A stretch of 64,000 bases of DNA from CAVTND01 sp963735955 (GCA_963735955.1 CAVTND010000009.1:215822-279821), one strand, 5' to 3'; positions 29,559-38,387 are shown, counted from the first letter of the stretch. The notes: generated by a model not told the origin, from the sequence alone. Program-made: numbers and translations.

Positions 29559-30765
29559 ACCTTGCGAACGGTTTTCGCATCAGGATGGCCGCCAGCGCCA
29601 AGGCGCTGAATGTTGCGCCGGCGATAAACGTCATTCCGGCGCCGAAGCCATCCCACAAGAGCCCGGCGAGCGCGCTCGCGGCCAGCATCGCTAGCCCGGC
29701 CACCAGGTTGAAGAATCCATAGGCCGTGCCACGCAGGTCGGTGGGCGCGGCATCGGCCACCATCGTGGCCAGCAAGCCTTGCGTCATGCCCATGTGCAGG
29801 CCCCAGAGCGTGATGCCCGCCCAGACCCAGGTCCAGTGATTGCTGTGAGCCAATGCAAGATCGGCGGCGATCAGAACCACGAGTCCCAGAGCAAGCAGTT
29901 TTCCGTGACTGACTCGATCGGACAGCTTGCCGAACGGATAGGCGGCGAGCGCGTAAACGAGGTTCATGCCGACCAGCACCATTGGCGCGAGCGCAATCGA
30001 CAGACCGCCCTCGTGGGCGCGCAGGATCAGGAATGCTTCGCTGAAGCGCGCCAGCGTGAACACTGCGCCGATCGCGACTACCCACCAGTAGGCGCCGGAA
30101 AGTCGCCGCAACTGTTCACGCTTGATCGGGTTGACGCCGCGAATGCCTGCCGGCCTGTCCGGCTCCTGCACGCCGACGATCAGCAAGGCAACCGCGAGGA
30201 ACGCCGGGATAACTGCCACCCAGAAGACAGCGCGAAAATCGTTCGCCCAAGCAAGCATCAAGCCGATTGCGAGTAGTGGGCCGAGAAATGCGCCCACGGT
30301 GTCGAGTGACTGGCGCAATCCGAAGGCGGCGCCGCGCACCGCCGGCGGCGTGATGTCGGCGACCAGCGCATCGCGCGGCGCGCCGCGAATGCCCTTGCCG
30401 ACCCGATCGATCAGGCGCGCGCCGAGCACCAGACCGGAGCTCGTGGCGAGCGCGAAAATCGGTTTGGAAATTGCGCCGAGCCCATAGCCGAACACGGCCA
30501 GGGGCTTGCGCTTGCCCCAGTAGTCGCTGAGCACACCGGAAAAAACCTTGACGATCAGGGCGGTGGCTTCCGCTGCGCCTTCAACCAGCCCCACCATGAA
30601 GGCACTGGCACCGAGGCTGGTCACCATGAAAACCGGCAGCAGGCTATGGATCAGTTCCGACGACACGTCCATCAGAAGGCTGACAAAACCAAGCGCCCAG
30701 ATCGCTGCCGGGATGCGAACTGTGTCGGCGGGCACGATCTTGACGGGAGGCAGGCCGGATTTCAC
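29548..30765 (-). CDS. MFS transporter
   Basis: 405 residues with about 12 hydrophobic segments. The MFS loop 2-3 signature is present (LSDYWGKRKPLAVFGYGLGA) and a repeat of it between helices 8 and 9 (PFGKLSDRVSHGKLLALGLV). The opening AIWALGFVSLLMDVSSELIH and DRVGKGIRGAPRDALVADI are characteristic of a common proteobacterial MFS subgroup of unknown substrate. ATG 30765. It is divergent from the first haloalkane dehalogenase, so export or uptake of a halogenated compound is possible but only suggested by position. Confidence 0.88.
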   Translation of the reverse strand: MKSGLPPVKIVPADTVRIPAAIWALGFVSLLMDVSSELIHSLLPVFMVTSLGASAFMVGLVEGAAEATALIVKVFSGVLSDYWGKRKPLAVFGYGLGAISKPIFALATSSGLVLGARLIDRVGKGIRGAPRDALVADITPPAVRGAAFGLRQSLDTVGAFLGPLLAIGLMLAWANDFRAVFWVAVIPAFLAVALLIVGVQEPDRPAGIRGVNPIKREQLRRLSGAYWWVVAIGAVFTLARFSEAFLILRAHEGGLSIALAPMVLVGMNLVYALAAYPFGKLSDRVSHGKLLALGLVVLIAADLALAHSNHWTWVWAGITLWGLHMGMTQGLLATMVADAAPTDLRGTAYGFFNLVAGLAMLAASALAGLLWDGFGAGMTFIAGATFSALALAAILMRKPFARFRR

Positions 30766-30927
30766 AGATCAAACTTCATTCAGTCCTCGCGCGTTTTCGG
30801 TAGTTCGCGTGTTGGTGTTGTGTGCGAAATGTCGGACCATTGCCCAGAGACAAGCACTGTGGCCGCAGCGAAGCTATCCCTGATGCATTATCGCGGTGCC
30901 ACGCCGTTACAGCATCAGTCCGTACCG

Positions 30928-31821
30928 ATGAAGATCCTTCGCACTCCTGAAACTCGATTCGAGAGTCTGCCCGACTACCCGTTCGCGCCGCACTACCACG
31001 ACGTCGCGCCGGGCCTGCGCCTGCACTATGTCGACGAAGGCCCGCGCGCCGCCGCACCGGTGCTCATGCTGCACGGCGAACCCTCGTGGTCCTACCTGTA
31101 CCGGCACATGATTCCGCCGGTCGTTGCGGCTGGTTTGCGCGTGCTGGCGCCGGACCTGATCGGCTTCGGAAAATCAGACAAGCCGGGAGCGCGCAGTGAC
31201 TACAGCTATGCCGGACACGTGGCCTGGATCCGGCACTGGCTGGAAGCGCTGGACTTGAAGTCGATCACGCTGGTCTGCCAGGACTGGGGTTCCCTTATCG
31301 GACTGCGGCTCGCGGCAGAAATCCCGGAGCGCTTCGCGTGCATCCTGATCGGCAACGGTGGCTTGCCGATCGGAGCAGGACGCTTGCCAAAGGCGTTTCT
31401 TGCGTGGCGAAAGTTTGCGACCTGGAGCCCGTGGTTTCCGATCGGCCGTATCGTGCAGTCAGGCACGCGACGCCGTATGAGCCGCGCCGAAATCGCCGCC
31501 TACGATGCGCCGTTTCCTTCCGCCGCCTACAAGGCAGGCGCGCGCGCGCTTCCAGGCCTGGTCCCGATCACGCCCGACGATCCCGCAGTTGAGGCGAATC
31601 GGCACGCCTGGCAGGTGCTGGAGCACTGGACCAAACCCTTCATCTGCTGCTTCAGCGATCGCGACCCGATAACACGCGGTTTCGATCGTCGATTCCGCGA
31701 ACGCATTCCCGGCGCGCGGCACACCGGGCACGTGACGCTGCATGGCGGGCATTTCATTCAGGAAGACGATCCGCAGCGTTTTGCGGCGCTGATCATTGAA
31801 GCGTGCAAGCGGCCAGCCTGA
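30928..31821 (+). CDS. Haloalkane dehalogenase (HLD-I/DhlA-like), copy 1
   Basis: Alpha/beta hydrolase replacing halogen by hydroxyl in haloalkanes (EC 3.8.1.5). 297 residues from ATG 30928. Nucleophile Asp119 with the adjacent halide-binding Trp120 in LVCQDWGSLIG; oxyanion segment HGEPSWSYLYRHM at 49-61; acid Asp in CFSDRDPITRG (244/246); base His275 in LHGGHFIQEDDP. The cap (SPWFPIGRIVQSGT) matches the DhlA/DhmA subgroup. The open frame extends to 30646 but overlaps the MFS gene. A close paralogue lies at 39586-40489. Real substrates cannot be inferred; some relatives act on other esters or epoxides. Confidence 0.85.
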   Translation: MKILRTPETRFESLPDYPFAPHYHDVAPGLRLHYVDEGPRAAAPVLMLHGEPSWSYLYRHMIPPVVAAGLRVLAPDLIGFGKSDKPGARSDYSYAGHVAWIRHWLEALDLKSITLVCQDWGSLIGLRLAAEIPERFACILIGNGGLPIGAGRLPKAFLAWRKFATWSPWFPIGRIVQSGTRRRMSRAEIAAYDAPFPSAAYKAGARALPGLVPITPDDPAVEANRHAWQVLEHWTKPFICCFSDRDPITRGFDRRFRERIPGARHTGHVTLHGGHFIQEDDPQRFAALIIEACKRPA

Positions 31822-31834
31822 GTCTTTTCTGTAC

Positions 31835-33004
31835 TCAGGGACAGGGAAGCTTGCCTGCGCGGCCTGGACGGCGCTCGCCATCGGCGTCGGTCAGTGTCGC
31901 GAGAAAGGCCACGAGGTCGGCGACCTCGGAGTTGTTCAGCGTCCGCGAAGTTTTTTGGCGTGTTGACTTCGCGTGCTGCGTGACGACGGCGGTCAGCGTT
32001 TCCAGGCGCCCGTTGTGCATGTACGGTCCCGTGACGGCGACGTTGCGCAGTCCGGGCGTGCGGAACTCGCCGACGCGCCGGCCGTCATCACGAGCGAGTT
32101 GCGTCGCGACCGCATTGGCACGCGTGCTGTCGTCGTTGTAGACGCCCATCAGGTTGAAGCGACTGGAGAGCAAGGCCTCTGTCCCCTCGGAGCGACCGGT
32201 GTCGCGTCGTGCCGGAGCGACCGGCGGTGGTGCACCGGTGTCATGGAAATTGCCATCGGAGAACGCAGGGCCGCTGTGGCAAGAACTGCACTGGCCACGC
32301 CCAATGAACAGCAGCAGGCCGCGTTGCGCTGCCACCGGATAGGGCGCAGAAGCTGCATCGCCGCGCGCCAAAGCATCGCGGTAGTCGTCGAACGGCGTGC
32401 GGCCCGTCACCAGGGTTTCCTCGTAGGCGGCGAGCGCCTTGGCGACATTGACCAAAGTGCGCTCGTCATCGCCGGCCGGCGAGGCGCCGAACACGCGTTG
32501 ATAGCACTGCGCCAGTTCCTCGTCGCGACGAAACAGCTTGGCCACGCTCGCGGGGCTGCCGTTGAACTCGCGTTCATCGAGGATCGGTCGCAGGCTCGCC
32601 ATCCAAACGCTGTCGCTCGAGCCGCCCCAGCCGTAGAACTTGTGTTGGCGCAAATTGGCAAGCGCAATCGTATTGCGATCAAGATCGGCGAGCCCATGGC
32701 CGCGCGCCTTCAGGTCAGCGAAGGCCCGGTCGGGCTGATGGCAACTGACGCAAGCGATGTAGCCGATCGGCGACATGCGCGGATCAAAGAACAGTTGTCG
32801 CCCGAGTTCGATCGCAAGCGGATTGCCGGAGACCCGGTTGCCAGGATCGCGCACGACCGGTGGTGGCCATGGACCATGGCTGAGGATCGCCTCGACCTGG
32901 GCGCGCGATGCGGTTGGCGCAGGCTGGGAAAGCGCGGTTGGCGGCAGCCAGACCGCGATCGCGGCGAGAAGCCACGTTCCGCAACAGGGCACGAAGCGCG
33001 ACAT
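31835..33004 (-). CDS. Dihaem cytochrome c peroxidase/MauG-like protein
   Basis: Periplasmic protein with two c-type haems. ATG 33004 (MSRFVPCCGTWLLAAIAV) gives the signal peptide; an upstream ATG at 33034 adds ten residues. The haem-attachment motifs are CVSCH (in GYIACVSCHQPDRAFAD) and CSSCH (in GRGQCSSCHSGPAFSDGNFH). GRQLFFDPRMS and FRTPGLRNVAVTGPYMHNGR are standard for the CcpA/MauG family. Either H2O2 reduction or a MauG-like oxidation is possible. Convergent with the dehalogenase, 13 bp apart. Confidence 0.9.
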   Translation of the reverse strand: MSRFVPCCGTWLLAAIAVWLPPTALSQPAPTASRAQVEAILSHGPWPPPVVRDPGNRVSGNPLAIELGRQLFFDPRMSPIGYIACVSCHQPDRAFADLKARGHGLADLDRNTIALANLRQHKFYGWGGSSDSVWMASLRPILDEREFNGSPASVAKLFRRDEELAQCYQRVFGASPAGDDERTLVNVAKALAAYEETLVTGRTPFDDYRDALARGDAASAPYPVAAQRGLLLFIGRGQCSSCHSGPAFSDGNFHDTGAPPPVAPARRDTGRSEGTEALLSSRFNLMGVYNDDSTRANAVATQLARDDGRRVGEFRTPGLRNVAVTGPYMHNGRLETLTAVVTQHAKSTRQKTSRTLNNSEVADLVAFLATLTDADGERRPGRAGKLPCP

Positions 33005-33118
33005 CGATACCAGGTTTCCGAGTGATTCAGGCATCCAGCACTCAAGGATGATGTTACGCCGCGAGGGTGCGTACTGCGCGTGGCATCATGCGAGCGCTGA
33101 GCAATCTGTAGAGCAGCC

Positions 33119-34585
33119 ATGAATCCGTTACGCGTGATCTGCACATCGACATTTGCGCTGTCACTCTTGCTGGCCGGTTGCGCCACACGTCCAGTCAACC
33201 CGCCGATCAAGTCGGTCGATGCGAACTCCGGGTACATGTTTCAGACGCGCCAGAAGCATTTCAAGAACCCGGACAACCTCATCATTCTCGCCTTTTCCGG
33301 AGGCGGCACTCGCGCGGCCGCGTTCTCCTACGGGGTTCTCGAGTTCCTCCGGAATACCGAGGTCGTGGCGCCAAACGGAGCCAAGCTTCGCCTGCTCGAC
33401 TCGGTCGATGTCATCACCGGAGTGTCGGGCGGCAGCTTCACGGCGCTGGCCTACGGCCTCTACGGCGACAAGCTGTTCGTCGACTACGAGCAGCGCTTCC
33501 TCAAGCGCAACGTCCAGGGTGAACTGCTCGCCCGCTCCATCAATCCTGTCTACTGGGGAGACCTGTTGTCGACGGGCTGGGGCCGTTCCGAACTGGCGGC
33601 CAACTATTACGACGAGATCCTGTTCAACGGGGCGACCTTCGGCGACCTCGACCGCGGCAACGGCCCGATGATCATGGCGTCGGCCACTGACATCTCTACC
33701 GGAGGCCGGGTGACCTTTACCCAGAACATATTCAACGTCCTTTGCTCAGATCTGAATGCCGTGCGGCTGTCCCGCGCCGCCGCGGCATCGTCCGCCGTCC
33801 CGGTGGTGCTATCCACCGTCACACTCAACAACTATGGCGGCACCTGCAACTTCATCTTTCCGCCCTGGGTCAAGATGTTCACCCAGTCCGAAAACCCGCC
33901 AAGGCCTGCGGCGCGCGCGATACGCGAACTGAAGGAAGCTGAAAGCTACCTCGACAGCACCAAACGCCCGTATGTTCACCTCGTCGACGGCGGCGTGTCC
34001 GACAACGTGGGGATGCGCGGTGTGCTCGATGCGCTGCAGTTCCTCGAGGCCTTGTACATCGCCGGCATACCCACACCGCTCGACCATGTGAAAAGAATCA
34101 TCGTCATCGTCGTCAATTCGCTGTCGTCGCCTCCAATTGACTGGGACAAATCGGAGCAGGGGCCCGGCGTGGTGGACGTGCTGCTGAAGTCCAGCGGCGT
34201 TCCCATCGATCACTATTCCTTCGAGGCAGTCGAGCAACTGAAGGACATTGCGGATCGTTGGCAGAATGAGCGACAGGTCCGGAACCTGGCCCAGTGTTCC
34301 ACCAACAAGGAGTCGCCGATCTGTGCCGCGATTCGCGTCCCGGCCGCTGAAATTTATTCCATCGATGTGTCGTTTGCCGCGCTGAAGGACCAGTCGGAGC
34401 GCGATTATCTGAATCTACAACCGACGTCCTTCGTCCTGCCCCCCGAGGCCGTTGATCGCCTGCGTGCGGCGGCAGGAACGATCATCCTCGCGTCGCCCGA
34501 ATTTCAGCGACTGTTGAAGGAAGCCGGCGTGAAAATCGTGACCAAGACACCCGCTAGCGGAAGCGGGCCGGCCGGCGCGCCCTGA
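33119..34585 (+). CDS. Patatin-like phospholipase, lipoprotein
   Basis: Lipid acyl hydrolase with a Ser-Asp dyad. 488 residues. The N-terminus MNPLRVICTSTFALSLLLAG ends in a lipobox (LLAGC), so the mature protein is membrane-anchored. Patatin motifs: glycine-rich oxyanion loop LAFSGGGTRAAAFSYGVLE, nucleophile elbow ITGVSGGSFTALAYG (GxSxG), and the catalytic Asp in YVHLVDGGVSDNVGMRGVLD (DGG). The long C-terminal region is typical of the bacterial lipoprotein subgroup. Divergent from the dihaem peroxidase gene. Confidence 0.9.
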   Translation: MNPLRVICTSTFALSLLLAGCATRPVNPPIKSVDANSGYMFQTRQKHFKNPDNLIILAFSGGGTRAAAFSYGVLEFLRNTEVVAPNGAKLRLLDSVDVITGVSGGSFTALAYGLYGDKLFVDYEQRFLKRNVQGELLARSINPVYWGDLLSTGWGRSELAANYYDEILFNGATFGDLDRGNGPMIMASATDISTGGRVTFTQNIFNVLCSDLNAVRLSRAAAASSAVPVVLSTVTLNNYGGTCNFIFPPWVKMFTQSENPPRPAARAIRELKEAESYLDSTKRPYVHLVDGGVSDNVGMRGVLDALQFLEALYIAGIPTPLDHVKRIIVIVVNSLSSPPIDWDKSEQGPGVVDVLLKSSGVPIDHYSFEAVEQLKDIADRWQNERQVRNLAQCSTNKESPICAAIRVPAAEIYSIDVSFAALKDQSERDYLNLQPTSFVLPPEAVDRLRAAAGTIILASPEFQRLLKEAGVKIVTKTPASGSGPAGAP

Positions 34586-34696
34586 AACGCTCGCAGGGCG
34601 CGTCAGGAGAAGCCCGCGCCGGAAGCGGTCGCGATGACTGGTCCGCGTGACCCGTCATCGCCTTGATCCGCTTCGCTGCGCGCAAGTCGGACGCGC

Positions 34697-35518
34697 CTAC
34701 CAGCTGAAAACCACGCCGATCAGCGGTCCGTTGAAGTTGACCGACTGAATCGGATCGCCGGAATCCATTTCGTAATCGAGGTAGCGCCAGGCACCAACCA
34801 CCGAGGTTGTCTTGTTGAACGCGTAGCCGACTCCAACAATGCCCTGCCACGTGAATTTCGACTGGCCGGTACCGATGTCGAGGTAGTAGGGCACGAACCA
34901 CTTGCGATCACTGCCGAAAGTTGCCTCACCCTTGACTCCAACGATGGCGTCCCAGTTGGTCAGAGTCAGCGACTTGGTCCCCGACGGCCCGGGCAACAGC
35001 AGGGGGCCGATGTTGCCGGTAAACGCGTAGTTCAGCTTCTCCTCCATATCGATCATGCGCGTACCAAACAGCAGGTCCATCGAGTACTCGGGCGACTTTA
35101 TGACGTTGTAGGTGCCGGCGATCGTCCAGATCCACGCCTTGACATCGAGGTTGGCGTTGAGAGTGACGTCGCCAGGAAGCTGTTGCGGACCCACTGTCAC
35201 GTCACGCATGCCCGACTTCGAGCCCCCAAGGTCGACGTAGACCAGGTCGGTCCACAGTCCCCATTGGTCCTTCCGATACTCCAGCGTCCCCATGAATGCG
35301 AACTTGAGGGCGTCGAGAACGGTGTCGGCGTCAACGTTGATGGTCGGTCCGGTTGCCCCGGTCGGGGGAAATGAAGTCGAGCCGCCGATGCTCGGGAACC
35401 AGCCATAGATCGAGGCACGCCACTGCCCCTCGTTGGCTTTCATCTGGGCGTCTGCCGCCAAGGGCAACGCCAGCGCCAGCAGTCCGGAAAGTGCAGTAAG
35501 GCGAATCGTGTTTTTCAT
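34697..35518 (-). CDS. Outer-membrane beta-barrel protein
   Basis: 273 residues from ATG 35518, preceded by AAGGATG. Signal peptide MKNTIRLTALSGLLALALPL followed by AADA. The mature chain alternates polar and hydrophobic residues in strands of about ten (GQWRASIYGWFPSIGG, WGLWTDLVYVDLGG, KAWIWTIAGTYNVI, WFVPYYLDIGTGQSKFTWQG, SVVGAWRYLDYEMDSGD) and ends in SVNFNGPLIGVVFSW, a C-terminal aromatic typical of barrels inserted by BamA. Exact family not certain; pore or structural role. It is the last gene of a minus-strand group that includes DUF2092. Confidence 0.75.
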   Translation of the reverse strand: MKNTIRLTALSGLLALALPLAADAQMKANEGQWRASIYGWFPSIGGSTSFPPTGATGPTINVDADTVLDALKFAFMGTLEYRKDQWGLWTDLVYVDLGGSKSGMRDVTVGPQQLPGDVTLNANLDVKAWIWTIAGTYNVIKSPEYSMDLLFGTRMIDMEEKLNYAFTGNIGPLLLPGPSGTKSLTLTNWDAIVGVKGEATFGSDRKWFVPYYLDIGTGQSKFTWQGIVGVGYAFNKTTSVVGAWRYLDYEMDSGDPIQSVNFNGPLIGVVFSW

Positions 35519-35590
35519 TTCATCCTTTTCTTCTACGTTCGAAGGCATGGGCGTCGCGTCGAGTGAGCGGCTTGAATGGCAAGCCACAGA

Positions 35591-36319
35591 TCAAGGCGCA
35601 GGCACGACCGTGTAGTAGACCCCGTTGGCGCCGTAAGAAGGTTTCAACCAGGTATTGCCACTCAGGTAGTAGGTCGTGCCGTTCTTGTTGATCGGCATCG
35701 CACCCGCCGGCACCGCCGCGTAATTCACGCCCATCACATAGGTTCCGCCCGCAGGCGCACTGGCCGCAGCGACTCCGGTGGCAACACCTGCGTTGTAAGC
35801 GGCCGTCGTGTTTGCACTGCCGGTCGCAACGCCTGCAGCATAGGCGCTCGAGGTTGCGGCAGCCGTGTTGGCGGACGCCGCTGCCGCTCCGACCGCCACG
35901 CCGACCACGGCGCCGGCTGCCGCCGCACAGCCATAGCACCCTGTTGCCGGGTAATACGCCACCGCTGTTGGTGGGTGATAGACCGGATAGGTCGGCGGAT
36001 GGTAGTAGGTCGCGCCTGACGGATAGGTGTGGTACGCGCCCGCGCCGTACGCTCCGGCCGTGGTGCCGCCGTACACATTGGTGTGCTCGGTCCCACCGTA
36101 GTACGAGTGCGCAGTGCTGCCGCCGTAAGTGTTGGTGTGTTCGGTACCTTCGCCGTACGTATGACTGGTGCTGCCGCCATAGGCATTGGTGTGGCTGGTC
36201 GAGCCGTAGCTATGAGTGGTGCTGCCGCCGTAGCGATTGGCGCTCGCCCAGCCGTATGCCTGCCCTGCACAGAGCGCCGAGGCCAGCGCGACGGTCAGTA
36301 CAGAAAGAGATTTGTTCAT
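35591..36319 (-). CDS. Secreted protein with four 18-residue Tyr/Gly/Ser/Thr/His repeats
   Basis: 242 residues from ATG 36319; signal peptide MNKSLSVLTVALASALCAGQ. I do not recognise the family. Residues 30-100 form four near-identical units beginning YGGST or YGGTT and spaced 17-18 residues, rich in Thr, His, Ser and Tyr. A proline/tyrosine stretch (YYHPPTYPVYHPPTAVAYYP) follows, then an Ala/Gly segment (AAAAGAVVGVAVGAAAA) that looks like a glycine-zipper helix, and a C-terminal module (MPINKNGTTYYLSGNTWLKP) resembling short surface-protein repeats. Probably envelope-associated. It sits 14 bp after the DUF2092 gene in one operon. Confidence 0.65.
   Translation of the reverse strand: MNKSLSVLTVALASALCAGQAYGWASANRYGGSTTHSYGSTSHTNAYGGSTSHTYGEGTEHTNTYGGSTAHSYYGGTEHTNVYGGTTAGAYGAGAYHTYPSGATYYHPPTYPVYHPPTAVAYYPATGCYGCAAAAGAVVGVAVGAAAASANTAAATSSAYAAGVATGSANTTAAYNAGVATGVAAASAPAGGTYVMGVNYAAVPAGAMPINKNGTTYYLSGNTWLKPSYGANGVYYTVVPAP
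36020..36232 (-). repeat. 54-bp tandem coding repeat, four copies
   Basis: Encodes residues 30-100 of the secreted repeat protein. Unit lengths are 17, 18, 18 and 18 codons; the first three are close to identical and the fourth is diverged (YGGTTAGAYGAGAYHTYP). Such coding repeats can change copy number by slippage. Confidence 0.7.
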
Positions 36320-36333
36320 GGTGATAGTCCTCG

Positions 36334-37251
36334 TCATTGCGACTTCGCCGGGGCTTTGGTTGGCGCTGCCTTGGACGGCATTGCCAGCGGTTTAACTCCC
36401 GGCGGTGGGCCTGTCGGACTGGCGAACGCGATGCGCCCGGCTGCTTGAGCCTTCTTCGAGGCAAAGGCGTCCGCAGCGATCGCACCATCAAGCTGCCAGT
36501 TGGAAAGTTCCATCTCGTGACGCAGGCCGGCGAGGTCATTCCGGAAGATCGCCCGGATCCGCCGCGGCAGCTTGTCATCGGCGCCGATCCAGATCTGCAG
36601 GAACACGTCGTTGTTGGCCCACGCCAGCATGTCAGTCTTGGTGCCGCCAATGATTGCTGACGGTCCGATGTAGAACGCGAGAATTGCGCCGTTCGTCAGT
36701 GCCACATACGGATCGTCGACGAGCAGATCGGTGAACGGGTAGAAGATCGCCGCGTTGTCATACGCGACCTTCAGTGCCGCGTCGATCGTCGGCGGCGCGT
36801 CGGCCACGGCGACCAGGTTTTCGGCCGGCGCGAACGCCATCATCGTCTTGCCGTCGTAGTAGAACTCCGAGGCCGGCCCGTCGCCCGGATTGATCACCCT
36901 GAGCCTGTTGGGCCGCTGCATCGTCACGTCGTAGCGCGAGGTATAGACCAGTGCCGGTCCGAGCTTGCTCGGATACTCGTAACCCACGATGGCGGTGAAG
37001 GACATCGACTTGGCCGCCGCCAACCGCGTGCTCATGGCCTTGAGCAGATCCAGTGCCCGTGGTTCGAGTATGAGCTTGAATTCGGGCGCCGGTTTCTTCA
37101 CCGCCGCTGCCTTGGCGGGCGCCGCCTTGGTCACGGGAGGTTTCGCCGCGGGCGGAGACGATTGCGCGGCCACGCCGCCCGCGAAGAACAAGCCCGCAAG
37201 CAGCGACAGCGTTGGGCCGGCCCACCTGATCTTGCGCATTGCCTCAGTCAT
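36334..37251 (-). CDS. DUF2092 family predicted periplasmic protein
   Basis: 305 residues from ATG 37251 (MTEAMRKIRWAG); a TTG two codons earlier is also in frame. Signal peptide ends near GGVAAQ, followed by an Ala/Pro/Lys linker (PPAAKPPVTKAAPAKAAAVK). The domain matches DUF2092: LEPRALDLLKAMSTRLAAAK, YDVTMQRPNRLRVINPGDGP, ASEFYYDGKTMMAFAPAENL, and the closing LPRRIRAIFRNDLAGLRHEM. Members are related to the LolA/outer-membrane carrier fold. Role unknown. Genes on either side are close (14 and 26 bp), so it is the centre of an envelope operon. Confidence 0.82.
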   Translation of the reverse strand: MTEAMRKIRWAGPTLSLLAGLFFAGGVAAQSSPPAAKPPVTKAAPAKAAAVKKPAPEFKLILEPRALDLLKAMSTRLAAAKSMSFTAIVGYEYPSKLGPALVYTSRYDVTMQRPNRLRVINPGDGPASEFYYDGKTMMAFAPAENLVAVADAPPTIDAALKVAYDNAAIFYPFTDLLVDDPYVALTNGAILAFYIGPSAIIGGTKTDMLAWANNDVFLQIWIGADDKLPRRIRAIFRNDLAGLRHEMELSNWQLDGAIAADAFASKKAQAAGRIAFASPTGPPPGVKPLAMPSKAAPTKAPAKSQ

Positions 37252-37277
37252 GATCAATGTCGTCCGTATCTATACCA

Positions 37278-37559
37278 TCAGGGGATCATGCCGCATTCGA
37301 ACATCTTGTTCATGACCGGTCCGGCGATCTTGTTGAAGAACGCCTGCCGCATCTGCGGATCACTCTGCAGCAGGCCTACGAGTTTCTGCTCCTCCGGCCC
37401 ATGCTTGCCCTTGTTCTGCCACAACTGTTCGCAGGTCGACGACTGGTACTTCTGGACGACCTTGCCGGCGACCATGTCCATGATCGGATACTGCGCATAG
37501 GCGATGCCCGCGGCAATCAACGCTCCGGTGGCGGCGAACTGCAAGATTCGTTTGCTCAT
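37278..37559 (-). CDS. Small secreted protein of unknown function
   Basis: 93 residues from ATG 37559 (MSKRILQFAATGALIAAGIA), a signal peptide or N-terminal anchor. The mature part is charged and helical, with two Cys (SSTCEQLWQNKG and KMFECGMIP) that could pair, and the phrase LVGLLQSDPQMRQAFFNKIA. I have seen similar uncharacterised proteins next to DUF2092 genes but know no function. It appears to be the first gene of the minus-strand envelope operon that continues through DUF2092 to the outer-membrane barrel. Confidence 0.65.
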   Translation of the reverse strand: MSKRILQFAATGALIAAGIAYAQYPIMDMVAGKVVQKYQSSTCEQLWQNKGKHGPEEQKLVGLLQSDPQMRQAFFNKIAGPVMNKMFECGMIP

Positions 37560-37770
37560 GTCGAACTCCTCAGGACTTTGGGTTGGTGGGTTGGTCGTGC
37601 GTGCAGGACGATCTTCGTCCCCGAAGTTCCGCCGCACGCTGGTTTGCTGCGCTCGTCACGGTGCTTCCAAATTCACTTCGGGCTTATACGCGCATGCGGT
37701 TTCCAGGAATGCTCGAAGGGCAGGCCAGAGGCAGGACCTGACCCCGCGCATCACCCCAAGCATCACCAGA

Positions 37771-37795
37771 CCCCAAGCCCCACCCAGCATCACCC
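37771..37795 (-). other. Potential G-quadruplex motif downstream of vapC
   Basis: On the minus strand four G-runs of 3, 3, 4 and 4 are separated by loops of 7, 1 and 3 bases, meeting the standard G3+N1-7 rule. It begins about 9 bp past the vapC stop, within a C-rich stretch containing several CATCACC words, so it would form in the 3' end of the vapBC transcript or in the non-template strand. Confidence 0.4.
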
Positions 37796-37803
37796 GCGGC
37801 ACC

Positions 37804-38184
37804 TCAACCAGCACGCTTGGCGATGTATCGCACGCCGTCGATGCCCTCGAAATCTGAGTCCTGCGTCCATAGTTCGGCGCCGTACAGCCGTGCAGTGGCG
37901 AGCATGACGGAATCGGCCAACGGCAACTTGTGCGACAACCCAAGATGCGCAGCGGCGAGCGCAATGTCCGCATCCAGGGGCACCACTCTGCCCTGCCGCA
38001 TGTGCGCCACCGCCAGCAGCGCCGCGTTCTCGCCGCGCTGCTGCAGAACCCGCTTGAAGACCTCCAGCAGGTTCATCGTTGGCACGATCAAGCGTGGGGT
38101 GTCGGTGATCGGCTTGACAAAGGCGCCCGCGTTGGCGCCGTCGGCAAAGAACTCCAGCCAACCGGACGAGTCGACGACGTTCAG
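37804..38184 (-). CDS. vapC: VapC-type PIN-domain toxin with a CTG start
   Basis: Ribonuclease toxin of a type II toxin-antitoxin pair. The sequence NVVDSSGWLEFFADGANAGA opens the PIN domain; acidic residues of the active site are the Asp of VVDSS, Glu of NLLEVFKRV, Asp of LADSVMLATAR and Asp of LWTQDSDFEG. The only possible initiator between the last in-frame stop and this conserved N-terminus is CTG at 38184-38182, overlapping the vapB stop as CTGA where ATGA is usual. 126 residues. A base error (A to C) or true CTG initiation by coupling are both possible. Initiation further in, at ATG 38073 or so, would delete the first active-site Asp. Confidence 0.8.
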   Translation of the reverse strand: MNVVDSSGWLEFFADGANAGAFVKPITDTPRLIVPTMNLLEVFKRVLQQRGENAALLAVAHMRQGRVVPLDADIALAAAHLGLSHKLPLADSVMLATARLYGAELWTQDSDFEGIDGVRYIAKRAG

Positions 38185-38387
38185 ACGCGGTCCTTGTCAC
38201 GCACGACGCGCGTGTTAATGCCGCGCAGGAAGCCGCGCATGGCCTTCAGGTCACGCACCGGGATGAACTCGGCCCGCCCTTCATGCACGATGACCTCAAT
38301 CTTCTGCCCCGGCTGGATAGCCAGGGACTCGCGCACGTTTCTTGGAATGACGACCTGGAATTTTTCCGAAACGGTGACTGTCGTCAT
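38181..38387 (-). CDS. vapB: VapB-type antitoxin, AbrB/MazE fold
   Basis: 68 residues: MTTVTVSEKFQVVIPRNVRE followed by SLAIQPGQKIEVIVHEGRAE is the swapped-hairpin AbrB DNA-binding domain; the C-terminal tail (RDLKAMRGFLRGINTRVVRD) would block the toxin. As in other modules it precedes the toxin gene, overlaps it by four bases and probably autoregulates the operon. Confidence 0.85.
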   Translation of the reverse strand: MTTVTVSEKFQVVIPRNVRESLAIQPGQKIEVIVHEGRAEFIPVRDLKAMRGFLRGINTRVVRDKDRV

